A stretch of 64,000 nucleotides of DNA. Source: Zonotrichia leucophrys gambelii. Taxonomy: Eukaryota > Chordata > Aves > Passeriformes > Passerellidae. The notes beneath the pieces are model-generated. The model saw only the letters and a list, made by a program, of their open reading frames with translations, ran no database searches and was not told the DNA's origin. Position numbers and translations under genes: made by a program. Shown piece after piece: positions 13,196 through 24,100 of this stretch (positions are counted from its first letter, which is position 1; every line of letters begins with the position of its first letter). The stretch covers positions 8,928,001-8,992,000 of the forward strand of contig NC_088175.1 in NCBI RefSeq assembly GCF_028769735.1. Direction: 5' to 3'.

Positions 13196-15227
13196 TGGAA
13201 TATGCCAGCTAGTTATTCTCTTGTCTCATTGCCCACAGTCTCCAGATCCTTCTAGATATTTATTTTCCTCTTTTGTCTTTATGAGTGATTCTCTCCATCT
13301 TCTGCTTTCCATTTCTATTATCCTCCACTTACTGACCTCTGAGATCACTCACTGCAGTTCCAGAATGGTTTGTGGTGTAGTAGTTGTGGTTTCACCTCTG
13401 GACTGTGAAGTAGTGCTTGGTACACACAGGCCACAGAAAACCACATATTAAATAGAAATTAAAGGCTGCTCTACAATATGAATAACCTTACATTGAAAAG
13501 AGGCATGTGCTGCTGGAACAAAAAAGCCCCAGTTGTGCTCAGTATTGGGTGGGAACAATGTCCAATTGTCCAATTGCTTGTCTTGCAAAACAAATTAGAA
13601 CTTTACTGGAGGTATCAACTAATTATCTCACAGAAAAAAAAGGTATTTCATTTGATATCAGTAAGCCTAAAGGAATATTTAGCTCCATCATTTCTGTATG
13701 AAATGACACTATAAGTCCTGTAGTATCAAGAGGCTAAATGCTTAAATAGCCATGGTCACACACAGTAAACTTGCTACCTTTTGCCATTTGGAATAATGCA
13801 TGGAAAATTGCCAAAGCTGTACCACAGGATTAATTACAGACTCATCACAAAATTCTAAAACCACAATACTTAGGCAGCTAAGTAAGAGTAGCTCTCTAAT
13901 AGATTTAATCAACTGTAGGGTAAACCCTGAAAGTAGTAGATGTAAAAAAAGGATAATGTGAAAAAAGATCAATGAATTTGAGTAGGCTAGGATTCTAGTC
14001 AGCAGGCTTTTGTCTTGGTGAAAAAAAAGCACTGATTTATTATATGCATTCCCCAACAATATTCTAAAAAAAGTACTTAAGTATAATTTAAAACTATTTA
14101 AAAGTGACAGAATTCATGCTTCCTTTATATTAAAGACTGAAAAAAAATAATTTCTTAACCTACTAAAGGTGATCTTCCTTGCCAGAAGGACTCCTACCAG
14201 GAAATGCAAGGGCAGCTTATCTGAAGGTTTTCTAACTGTTAGATGCTATAAATGTCACTCCTTACTGCTGGCACCAGGCTGCCATTTAGTTCTCAGTACA
14301 GAGAATAGGGAGTGCCCTAAATTTGTTTAAGTGTCTAAGACTATTACCTTGGGCTCTTGGTCTCTCTCACACATAGTACATTATTTTATAGCACAAACAA
14401 GTGCACCAGCACAGCCAAACCCTCTTACAACCAATTAAAAATAAATAGGACCTGACCATACTCACTGTCAGTTAGCAATTAGCTGGTTGTTTTGATAATC
14501 ACATTACAGAAGGGGCATCCACAGAAATTCAATCACTCCAAACATTAGTCGTATACCAAAGGCTAAGGACACATAGACAAAGCAGTTCTGGAGCACAGGA
14601 AGGTTAATTTTCTCTCCCTCTCAACACCTACTCCCCGCCATCAAAAAGGGAGATAGAACCAGGCCATTTCTCCCTCTAACATGCTAAAGCTTTCAAATAG
14701 CTCCCAGGCATTTTAGAAGCAGTTGTAGAGTGTTTGCTTGCCACTTTCAATTAAACATGGTACAGCAGTCTGATGTCACTGGGATCTACTAATAGGAAGA
14801 GTTTATTTAAGAGTGTTAAAACTCCAAACAAAGAAGTGTCCACAGAGGTCTGCATTTTCTGGATAAACACTGAGGCATTTTATAGAGACAAGAACAGAGA
14901 GAACAACACAAAGCACTACTACTCTGTCTATAAACTCTCCCAACATTTGGTAAATGCAGATCATTTACTGCATGTCATCAAAATAATTGACTTGTGGGAT
15001 TCAATAAAATTGCAGATAGCTTTGTATATCTCCTTGGAAGCAGTAGGTATCTTGAGAAGGAAAATTATTAGAAGTATTTTAGCCTCTAGTAGATTCTATC
15101 ACCCTTACATTGAACCAAGTTTGTTTCTCCATATGCTTTGATTAAATGGAAGCTTTACTGGTTGGCCACCCTCCCATTTTAACATTGTGTTTTCAATTAT
15201 TTTAATACACCTGAAGGAACTAAAAGC
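13196..15227. other. Unique DNA between the two solo LTRs
   Basis: About 2 kb of AT-rich non-repeat sequence. The 122-codon open frame at 14773-15141 has no domain that I recognise and lacks flanking splice signals I would trust. No gene is called. Confidence 0.5.
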
Positions 15228-15232
15228 AGACA
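15228..15232. repeat. Target-site duplication, left copy (AGACA)
   Basis: Five bases directly before the LTR start, repeated exactly at 16566-16570. A 5-bp duplication is typical of ERVL-type elements. Confidence 0.85.
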
Positions 15233-15237
15233 TGTGG

Positions 15238-15286
15238 TGGTTTGACCAGGAAGGAGTGGGAATTCTGGGAAGCTGTGGTCAAACCA
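15238..15286. repeat. Perfect 10-bp inverted repeat at the LTR start
   Basis: TGGTTTGACC at 15238-15247 pairs exactly with GGTCAAACCA at 15277-15286 across a 29-base loop. The left arm is part of the LTR terminal repeat. Confidence 0.85.
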
Positions 15287-15571
15287 ATGAATGTTCTGAG
15301 TTTGATACTGGCACCTGGTGTTGCCAGTGGGGTTTGGACACACCTCCGAGAATACACAGGGGTTAAAAAGCAGAGCTCTGCCCCTGGCAGGCTCTCTTGG
15401 GACGTCGAAGCGAAGAGGTCAGATCACCCTCCCCTGTCCAGCCGCTGCTGCTGGGTGGGGGAGGGGCAGCCACGTGGTAGGCCCTGGGCCTGGACAGAGA
15501 TGGGAGGTGAGGAGGCCCTCGAGGATGGAAGGGTGGAAGATCCCAGGGAGTCAGCCCTCGGGCAGCCATCG

Positions 15572-15611
15572 CCCCCCCCCCCCCCCCCCCAGGAGGGAGA
15601 GAGAGAGAGAG
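15572..15611. repeat. Poly-C run followed by (GA)n, inside the LTR
   Basis: Nineteen consecutive C at 15572-15590, then an AGGAGG linker and a GA run to about 15611. The minus strand would read a G19 tract with quadruplex potential. Such runs are often wrong in assembled sequence. Confidence 0.9.
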
Positions 15612-16437
15612 CGACACCGAATGTGATAGCAGCCGGCCCAGGAGGAGAAGGGGGGGAAAAGAGTGCCCGGCCGGAGCGGCAGCGTGTGTGGGAGTGCCGC
15701 AGCTCCGGGACAGAGACTGAAAGTTTGAACCCCTTTCTTTCATGATTGGGGCCTTGCAAAAATGCTAATCCTCCTCGAAGCTGAATAAGAAGGGAGATAA
15801 GAGATGAGATGAGACAAGGACCTGGCCCGAAGAACGTGGAGATGATTGAATGGGGAGAGATGATTTGGAGTGGCCTTTTGGCTGGACTTTTCTTGTGGCC
15901 ATGGACTCAGTTGTTCCTGTGACACAGAGACTGCACTTAGGGGGAAGCAGTGGCTCAGAACCAGGAGGGTTCATCGTGAGGACCCCCCGGCCCCAGGGGG
16001 TTGGGGAAAAATATGGGGGAGACAGATGTCCCAAAGCAGAGACTGTGCCTTTTTGGAGTGAGACAAGGCATCCTTGAAAGACAACCCTAAAAGCAGCTCT
16101 GGTCCATGCGCAGTGGTGAGAGCACTGGGCATGGAAGGAAGATGTCACAAGCGGCAAAAGGACTTTTTTTCCGGGCGGTGCCGAAGTGACAGGGAAGCAC
16201 ACGAGGTTTCAGTGTGTTTCCAGGGGAAGCCTATGGAACAAGAAGGACTCCTTTCCTCTTCATGAACTGAAGTTTGAGTATACTAAAGTGTGGTGCCAGG
16301 CTGGGCAGTTGGTGATTTGGGAGAATGTATCGGATTGAGAAAGTCAGGTAGTGGGGAGGAGGAAAGTGGTTTTTTTGTAAGGTTTTCAATTTTTTTCTTT
16401 TCCTTATAGTTTTTCCCTATTTTCCTGTAGTTTAGGT

Positions 16438-16443
16438 AATAAA
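16438..16443 (+). terminator. LTR polyadenylation signal AATAAA
   Basis: Canonical hexamer 122 bases before the LTR end, followed by the GT-rich GTGTTCTTTATG. It sets the plus orientation of the element. If the TATA-like box at 15363 is the real promoter, the R region would be unusually long. Confidence 0.65.
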
Positions 16444-16565
16444 GTGTTCTTTATGTTTAAGCTAAAGCCTGTTTTGCTTATTCCTGGTCACATCTCACAG
16501 CAGACACCAGGGTGAGGGCATTTTCATGGGGGGCACTGGCTCTGTGCCAGGCTCAAACCATGACA

Positions 16566-16570
16566 AGACA
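16566..16570. repeat. Target-site duplication, right copy (AGACA)
   Basis: Exact copy of 15228-15232, directly after the terminal CA of the LTR. Confidence 0.85.
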
Positions 16571-19500
16571 AAAATCCAAGTTGTTCCTGGGCCTATCTAA
16601 ACAGGCAGAGTGAGCAGCTTCAAGGTGGCAATAGAGATCAGAGAAAAAGTGGGTGAGAGGAAAAGAAACACGACTTGATTGGGAAAATGGTATGGAAGGA
16701 AGGAGATGATAAAAGTAGAATGGAAGGGCTTGATAACTAGAAAGAAACTGTCAGGGGAAAGGGTTCATAAAAGTCTTTTTTTTTAAACCAAGGGTACAAT
16801 TAACTCTGTCTCTGAGAGCTGAACTCCAATTCCTTTTAAGCACTTTGAAAGTACATTAAGGTTCTCACTAGAGTCAAGTATGAATACTTAAAAGAGCTGT
16901 TACTTAACTAGGTATTTATCATGTGTAACCATGAAGTTTGGTCCCAGCATCACATACCTTGATTTATTGGATGCTACTGCTTTGACTTGCAAGTAGTTTC
17001 AGGATGAACTTAACAGCAACATTACGAAGACCAAGCAGCAAACACATCTGGAAGAGCTCCAAACTTTCTTGATGAGCCCCAGACAGAAGTTCTAATCAGT
17101 TCCCTTCCTGCCCAAATAGTGCCTTCAATAACCTAAAGAACTGAAGGCCAAAAATTGTTCTGAATTTTGCAAATGCACTACGAGTAGAAAATATAAAGTG
17201 ATAACAACATGAAGACTAGTAATCTCATTTTTATATTAAAAAAATGAAACATCTCAGTTTTATTCAAAAGACATAAGATTATCAAAACAAAGTCACATCT
17301 CCCCATTCTATTTAATGTTTTTATATAACTCAAAGACTGAAGAAAGGACAGATCAATCTCACTTTTATTGATTGTGCCTCCTTCTAATCAGGTTCCCTGC
17401 CTCTTTTTCACACATGAATATACAGTGATGTCTGAGTAACAAATAATGCAGAGCAATACTGCATCTTTAAAATTAAGATTCCTCCAGACTTTTTTAATGT
17501 CATGGATGTTTTTCTATTGCTGCCAGGCTTTATACATCATTGATTTACAAAACCTCTGGTTTGATATTAGATTGACTTGACAGTGTCTCACATAATGAGT
17601 AAAATAAAAAAAGCAGCAAAAGATTATACTCTTGGCATGCAGACCCTTGCTTGACTGGAGGCTGGAAAGAGAGAGGTGCTTCCCTTCCATGTAATTGTGG
17701 CCTCTTGGGGTGTTCCAGACACGGGTCTACTCAGAAAAGCCAGTAAGGGACACTACTCACTGTGTGTAGTTACTGTCACTTCTGCTTCACAGAGGTAAAA
17801 ATCCAGCCTTCTGCATTGATTTCTGGTGGCAGAGGATTTGCACAGAGGCAACTAAAGCTTGCAAAATTTTAGACTTGACAAGGCCCACGAAATAACTCAG
17901 CTTGGGTCTCAGATGAAATTGGACAGGTCTCTAGTGCTCCTTAAACAGGGCATTTAATTTAAGAAATGTGCCTATTTGATAAAAGGCTTTGAGAGACAAT
18001 AGGAAGCCAAAATCCAAGAACATATTTACAGGGTGTATAATCTGAATTTTTTATGTAAAGAGTTTTGGGGCTCAGCCCACAGCCTTTCTCCGATACAACT
18101 CTCTCATGTCCCAGAAAATTGCTTCCTATTTCACAGATATTCAACTGCTTCTCATTTTATTTATTAATACTTCCAAATACCAAATTTTAAACTATAAATT
18201 ATTCTAATATTGGCCCAAATATGTATTTGTCTAAACACTATGAAATTCCAATAATAGATATGTTATGTGAACCTAGGCAAAGAGAATTCTATATCTGAGA
18301 GCACTAAACTAAAGTCTCAGTGCAAAAAGAATGAAAGGAAAAAGGAAGAATTAGGAAGTGGATGCACACACAACATCTTTCCCAAAGTTATTCATGGACA
18401 ATAGCAAGTAACATATGTGTGATTCAACTCAGCAAGAAATTGCTTACTCCACTGCATAAAATACAGCTGCCCTAGGAATGCAGCCCAAACCTGTTCTGCC
18501 TGCATGGAAAGGACAACCTCCCTAAGGTCCTGGCTGCTTCTGCACACAACCAGAACAACCTCAAAAAGACAAGTGGAGAAGACACACATTTTATACCTGA
18601 CCATGGATAAGAATAGCAGAATTTCTGACTGCAACTCATCTTGCTTGACATTGCCCACATGTGGTCTGCAATTTTTGAATACCCAAAATGTTCTTTGAAA
18701 ATTATTCTGTTTTTTCCCAAATGGGTAGGTGTTTTTTCATTGTAGAAACAGAAAAGCAAGGTTTAACTCCCTACCTTTTTTGTGGGCTGATTTGCCTTCA
18801 TGACTTTGTAGTCAATCCATGCACCAACTCTGATTTAGGCAAGAAGCTGAAACAGGGCTAAGAACCACCTTTTTTTCACCCTTCCACAAAAACCCTACAG
18901 CAAGTATGCACAACCCGAAGCAGTTGTACTACAGAAACTGAAACTCAGCTGTGAACCCAATATATGGAGCTGACTGAGGCACCCCACATCCAAACTGGAA
19001 TTCTAGTAAGATTCTCAGCAGAAGCAGTTTAATGATGAAATAATTGAAAATATAAAAATCAAGGACTCTATCTTCTGCAAAGACAACATTTTTGAAAGTT
19101 TTATTTCCCCAATGCTTTTATGTTTTGTTATTCTTATGCATATATATCTTTTGTGGGAACAAAACTCATTTTTCATCATATTTGGCTTTCTAGGTATCTC
19201 AGCATGCTGAATTGCTGAATGGCATTCAAAAAATTTAAGTTTACAAGCAGAATAATTTTTGTGAAATTTTCTGTTTTCCATCAGCTGCATCAGAACGTTT
19301 GCACCAGCTTTTACTTTGAGTTTTATTACTTCTTTCTGGATAACTCTCAAGTTTCCTTTTCTCCAAAGATTAACATATCTCTTGTGAAATTATAGTATCC
19401 CAAAGGAGGTGATTTAATTACCTGCAATTCTACCTTTTTTTTTTTTTGAGATTTTATTAACAAGCTTTTCTTTTTCATTCACAGCTCCTCCAAACTAAAA

Positions 19501-22019
19501 TGAAAGTAGTTAAGTAAGTAGTCATGATGTTTTGGTTCCAGAACTGATTTGTTGGAGGCTATAGTGGTTCTGTTCTGTTGCCTTTCTTTTAGTATTAATT
19601 CTAAATAATCTACTGTGAAAAACTCTCACAATTTATCACACTTTCTGCCTGTGGCATTTCCTTTTAGCCCAAGGATAAATCTTTCTAACTCTGGCAAATG
19701 TCAGGAATGCTCCTGTGATACAAGTGATCCTACAATAATAAAAATCAACAGCTAAAAGCAGACTTTATTGTATTCATTATGATACTTATAGCCTGATATA
19801 AATTTTCATCTCATTCTTATTTAACAAAGGCTATATATTACTATACTCTATATCATTGTGACCAAAAGCAGAAGACCATCTTGAGTTATGATATGCTATA
19901 CACATAATAATTTTTACAGTAAAGCTAAATGAAGAAGTTATCATATTGAAATCATACCTAAAGCAGTGAAATCAGTGTTAATTTTTTTTTCATTTCAAGA
20001 ATTTGTACCACAACAAAGACAAAAGAAAACTAAAGTCTTTAAGCATACTTAGATCATTAAATATTAGAATTCAAGAGCCTATTAACTAAATATTTGTACA
20101 AATACCTCAACAATCTGGAACCCACCTCAGCTTTGCCAGAATCAGAGCCATTATCATCCTGACAGCCACCCGCAGAACTGTCTTTTCAGTTTCCCAGGTT
20201 ACTGGCAATGATTTTGTTGAAATCAGTCACAGCCAGGTTGCAGATGTGTAAAGTTTGCCTCTTGTCTGTAACGTGCTCAACGGAACTTCAGCACACAGGG
20301 ACATTGTGAGGTCACATAGCACACAGAGTGCCAGGCTAAGGAATATAGAATATGAACACTTCTCACCTTCCCAGTATGTTAGTGTAAATATCTTTGTTTT
20401 CTTGTACTTTTTTTGCTGGGCAGAAATGACATTATTTCAGTTTCATGAAAATTACATTAAAATAGCCACACTATCATTTTTCTATATCCTACCCACCCCC
20501 AATAAATAAACAAGATCCAAAGCTTTCATTTGAAAATAGAGAGCTGATCCCAAATATGTTTCTCAGGACAACCACCAATTGTGTCAAGCATTGTCCAGAA
20601 TGCCAGGGAGGAATAACTTATTTTGTTTCCCATTCCTTAGAAAACATTGCCTTTGCAATCAAGGAAATTTCTCTTTGCATCAAGGGAACTCTTATTTACA
20701 ATTGCAGCTCTGTTGATTTCTCTCACTACAAGGTTTATATATGAGAGGAGTAGCTTAGCCCACTACTTCTGTCACTAACATGCACTTTTCCAAGAACACA
20801 GACTATGGAAACAAAGCTTTGCGTAGAAAGGCTTTCTTTGATTTTTGTCATCTTTGAGCCAGTGCTTAACCATCATCACATTTTTAGATCTGTCACTGGA
20901 TACTTCTGAAGTACAGAAATAACTGCATTTTCCAAGTTGTTGTGTGTGCAATGTGTTGACTCCAGACTGGAAAACCACCCTGCCAGAACAACTCCAATGG
21001 GAGTATGCAAATCCTTTTTAGTAACACTGTTCACCATAAAACATCAAAACACTATCTGAATACATCTGGGAGATGAGCAATAATTTTGTTCTGGTCAGGC
21101 TAATCTCTAGTCTTTAATATAAACTCACAGCTACAGAAGTGAGATGAGAAATAGAGTATGCAATGAATAAGCATTTCAATGAGTGTGTTTTAGAGGTGCT
21201 TATATTTTGCCATTAAAATCACCCTTGACAGACATACAGTTTAGAGGGAAATTTTTAAATTTTCCCATAACATTTTAATCAGAAGATCACAGTTTAAATC
21301 AAAGCTACTTTTAGAAGCACAAATTTTACACTTCTTATTCCACAGCAAAAAAATAGGGCATGAGAACAGTGACTTCAGAAGTCTTCCCAGTTCTGGAGTT
21401 CAACCAAAAATTAGAAAAATTGATGATTACTTAAAGAAACCTTTTTTTTTTTTATTTAATGGTGGTCAAATATTTCAGGGCAAATTTCTCTAGAATCCAA
21501 ATATGATTAAAATTGAAAATCTATTTAAGAACATCAAATAACTCAACTTGGCAATTAAGACAAATGGATATTGCACACAGCACACTTAATCTTATGAGAA
21601 TTCAGTCACAAGGTTTACTTCACAGCACACAGCACACTTCCAGATTATATCTTTTTCCCACAACTGACATTTGACTCGGACATCACCAGACCAGCAACCT
21701 GGAATGCTGAATGTTTTTCCAGTTACTTCAATACTACAAATCACTTTCCTACCAGTTATGTTGTTGTCCCATTGCCAAATATTAACCCTAAGAGCTCCTG
21801 GAACCACTTTGGCTCTATTGTCATTAACAGCTTGCCTGGGTGGAAGCCATACACACATCTCAGTCACAGCACACTAGATCTTTCCTATTCCCACAACAGA
21901 CTCGCTATGAGTAAAGCAATCACAAGATCATTTGTCCATCCTGAGCATTTACCAACAAACCCCTCCTGTTGATTGTTTCAATATTTCAAGTACAGATTCC
22001 CTCTCTTACCAAAGGTCTT
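16571..22019. other. Non-coding DNA without recognised features
   Basis: About 5.4 kb of AT-rich unique DNA. It holds a local duplication of CACAGCACACTT-like sequence near 21575 and 21635, and a T-run near 19437-19448. Open frames are at most about 110 codons, with no family resemblance. Confidence 0.5.
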
Positions 22020-22460
22020 AGGAAACAGCGTCCTGTGATTGGAAAAGGACAGGTTCAGTTCCCAGGATAGCCACCCGCTCTCTCAAGTGACCTCAAGGAA
22101 GCCACTTGTCCTAAAAAATGGCCAGTGACTCAGGAACGTCAAACCTGGTATTTCTTCAGTATAGTTTTCAGAAACCATTCATTTAATTCAGCAATACAGA
22201 TAAGGAGTCTACCATCTGGGCAGGAAAACAGAGAGCAGCCCCTGGGGAAGAGGAAAGGTAGAAAGTCCTGGGTGCCTCAAGCCAGGCCCTCCAAAACCAG
22301 TTTTGAGGCTCCAAATCTCTTTGTCATACTTCTCAATCTATAAAATGGAGACAAGAACATTTTCCTTCTGCCCAGGGATTGTAAGGATAAATACATTCCT
22401 GTTTGTGAGGCACTTAGATAAGATAGCTAAGGGAGCTATGTAAGTTGATAGATTCCTTGA
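22020..22460 (+). mobile_element. Probable ancient MIR-type (CORE) SINE relic
   Basis: The right part (about 22300-22450) follows the order seen in MIR/CORE-SINE elements. A CTCAATCTATAAAATGGAGA segment corresponds to the conserved 'ATCTGTAAAATGGGGA' block. It is followed by GGATTGTAAGGATAAATAC and a 'TGTGAGGCACTTAGAT' tail. The left part (22030-22115) has a plausible 'GTTCAGTTCCCA' and 'CAAGGAAGCCACTT' match. The middle (22130-22290) does not match and may be inserted or diverged. The call rests on remembered consensus, not on an alignment. Confidence 0.55.
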
Positions 22461-22689
22461 TCTTAAGGAACTGTACTCTTGAAAGAAACAGCTTGACTGA
22501 GTTATAAATGTCCATATTATTCACAATATGAAACTGCCAAAAGATAAAAAACATTCTAATGATATTTGAGAGCAGGAACTCCCCTTCGCCCCCTCATACT
22601 TTGAGGACTCTGTCCCTTTGGAAATGGTATGCTTTTCAGTGAGGAGGATTCCCTATTGTTTTCTTCCCTATTCTTTATAATGTAAATGT
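22461..22689. other. Non-coding spacer
   Basis: Unique AT-rich sequence. Nothing was recognised. Confidence 0.5.
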
Positions 22690-22930
22690 AACCTCATTTA
22701 TTTATTTATTTTGTCTCCCAGGCCTCTTTTCATCTGGCAAGATGGTGGGGGAGGGGGGGAGGGAAGAGGAGCTGAAGGAGGGGGGCTATTTAATAATGTC
22801 CTATTAATCGCAGTGCACTATCAGCAGGCTTTAACCCTGTTCCAATTCTTTGATTGCTTTTTAGGGATTAGAGCAAACTTCATTGTCATCCATTGCATTG
22901 CAAATAGGTAAATTTGAGTGATATGTACAC
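22690..22930. promoter_or_regulatory. Candidate enhancer-like block with TCF and homeodomain motifs
   Basis: The core holds CTATTAATCG (a homeodomain/OTX-like TAATC), CTTTGAT at 22848-22854 (a TCF/LEF-type site) and TTGCATTGCAAAT. The surrounding unique sequence does not match repeats. A G-rich run (22745-22790) separates two parts. Function is inferred from motifs only. Confidence 0.3.
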
Positions 22931-23002
22931 AAAATATAGATAGGTGGATAGTGCCTCAATATATGTGCAGAGTATATACATGCATTTATATGGCTTGTAC
23001 AT

Positions 23003-23016
23003 ACACACACACACAC
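23003..23016. repeat. Short (AC)n microsatellite
   Basis: Seven AC units within a GT/AT-rich context. Confidence 0.85.
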
Positions 23017-23284
23017 TTATAAAAATAAGCTACATCTCCCTGTATGCCTAAGAGAAAAATCAAATCAAGGCACGGAGAAACTGAAAAAAAACCCCTACAT
23101 GTATCATTCACCTGATTTCAATTGTGACTCCCTTTGAACCTCGGCCAAATCATTTTGTACATTAAAAATTGGTCAAGGATGATAAGATTCCATTTTCATG
23201 GTTGGTAATGCAGAACCGGTGAAAGAATACAATTACAGACCCCTGAGTAAACTCTGCGAATGTCAACTTGATGTAAATGATCAA

Positions 23285-23815
23285 GTGTCGACAAAGGGCT
23301 GGGGGGGGGCTGGGGGCTGGTGGGCAGGCAGAAATGGAGGGGAAAGAGAAGCAGAGGGAGAGAGAAAAAAAGGCTTCAACTTCTTCAGCAGCCTCACCCA
23401 GTCCCAGCCTCTTCCCCGTCCCAGCCATTTGGGACCCGACCTTTCCAAGGCAACAAGGGGCCCCCAGTCTCCCACGGCTGCCACCTCCTCTGCCACCTCC
23501 ACGCTGGGTCGGGGCTGTGACACAAGTGACCTGCCCCTGCCTCCAGCAGGCCAACAAAAGCGAGCAGCCAGCACAAAGAATGCTTGCAAAACAATAGCAT
23601 GCCTCCACAAAAATCCTGCAAGAGCCCAACACTCAGGGCTTGCATTGAGGGACTGCCAGACCCCGACCCCTGCACAGAGAGGCTGCATGTCTGCAGGTGC
23701 TCGTCCCCAGTGTCACCCCGAGCCACCCCCTGGCTGCCTTCGCACCCTGGCCCCACCACCTCCAGGGCCCCAGGCAGCCCTGCTTGCTTTTCCCTGCCTT
23801 CTCTGTGAGCACTAA
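23285..23815. other. GC-rich patch, no gene assigned
   Basis: Base composition rises sharply against the AT-rich flanks, with an oligo-G run near 23301 and purine-rich then pyrimidine-rich stretches. Open frames exist on both strands (for example 23198-23815 plus and 23394-23831 minus). They overlap fully and look like a by-product of low stop-codon density. CpGs are present but too few for a classic island. It could be an old GC-rich repeat or an exon-containing stretch; I cannot tell. Confidence 0.4.
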
Positions 23816-24029
23816 GCTGATGCCATAGCAACTTCTCTTTTCATATTGAGCTGACATAAGAATCTGAGGGCGAATGTTGTGGTCAAAGGGATGTGCAGAG
23901 CTGAAGGAGAGGAAAGGAGGCAGAGATGCTCATCACTCAGCGGGGAAAGCAATGGTTTAAAAGTTGCTAGAGCATGATCTCTGTATTCCTTATACTTCAT
24001 TATTCCCCAAGGGAGCAGACAAACCCCTT

Positions 24030-24100
24030 CACTTACAGGCAGGTAAACTGAGGCACAGAGAAAATAAGGCATTGACCAAACCATGTTCCCAAAATGCATC
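24030..24100 (+). mobile_element. Possible MIR SINE fragment
   Basis: The stretch contains AAACTGAGGCACAGAGA preceded by CACTTACAGGCAGG. This matches the conserved MIR core ('TTACAGATGAGGAAACTGAGGCACAGAGAGG') as I remember it. Similarity fades after 'CATTGACC'. It is short, so chance is not excluded. Confidence 0.55.

Larger units (their letters stand above)
15233..16565 (+). mobile_element. Solo LTR (or LTR-derived element), ERVL-like, 1333 bp
   Basis: The ends are TGTGGTGGTTTGACC and GCTCAAACCATGACA, which form an imperfect inverted repeat (11 of the first 13 positions pair) with canonical TG and CA termini. The element is bounded by perfect AGACA duplications. The plus orientation comes from an AATAAA signal at 16438-16443 followed by GT-rich sequence. 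A TATA-like TTAAAAA lies at 15363-15369. I recognise the sequence from memory as an abundant passerine LTR, but I could not search a library. The length is large for an LTR, and no gag-pol-env remnant was seen, so it could also be a non-autonomous element. Open frames on both strands at 15242-16265 belong to the repeat and are not genes. A 19-C run and a GA tract lie inside. Confidence 0.85.

Noticed and set aside
12567..13451. 294-codon open frame, the longest in the window
   Set aside because: It runs through a solo LTR and across both target-site duplications into flanking DNA. A real gene would not follow an insertion's boundaries this way, and no domain is visible.
15242..16265. Overlapping open frames of 60-167 codons on both strands
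   Set aside because: They lie wholly or largely inside the 1333-bp LTR. GC-rich, low-complexity sequence (poly-C, GA) keeps them open, and there are no gag, pol or env motifs.
21592..21867. 91-codon minus-strand frame with several Trp and Cys residues
   Set aside because: It reads superficially like a small domain, but I found no family match and no convincing splice sites. A plus-strand frame overlaps it.
23198..23857. Open frames up to 205 codons on both strands
   Set aside because: They overlap in at least five frames, which points to low stop density in GC-rich DNA rather than coding.
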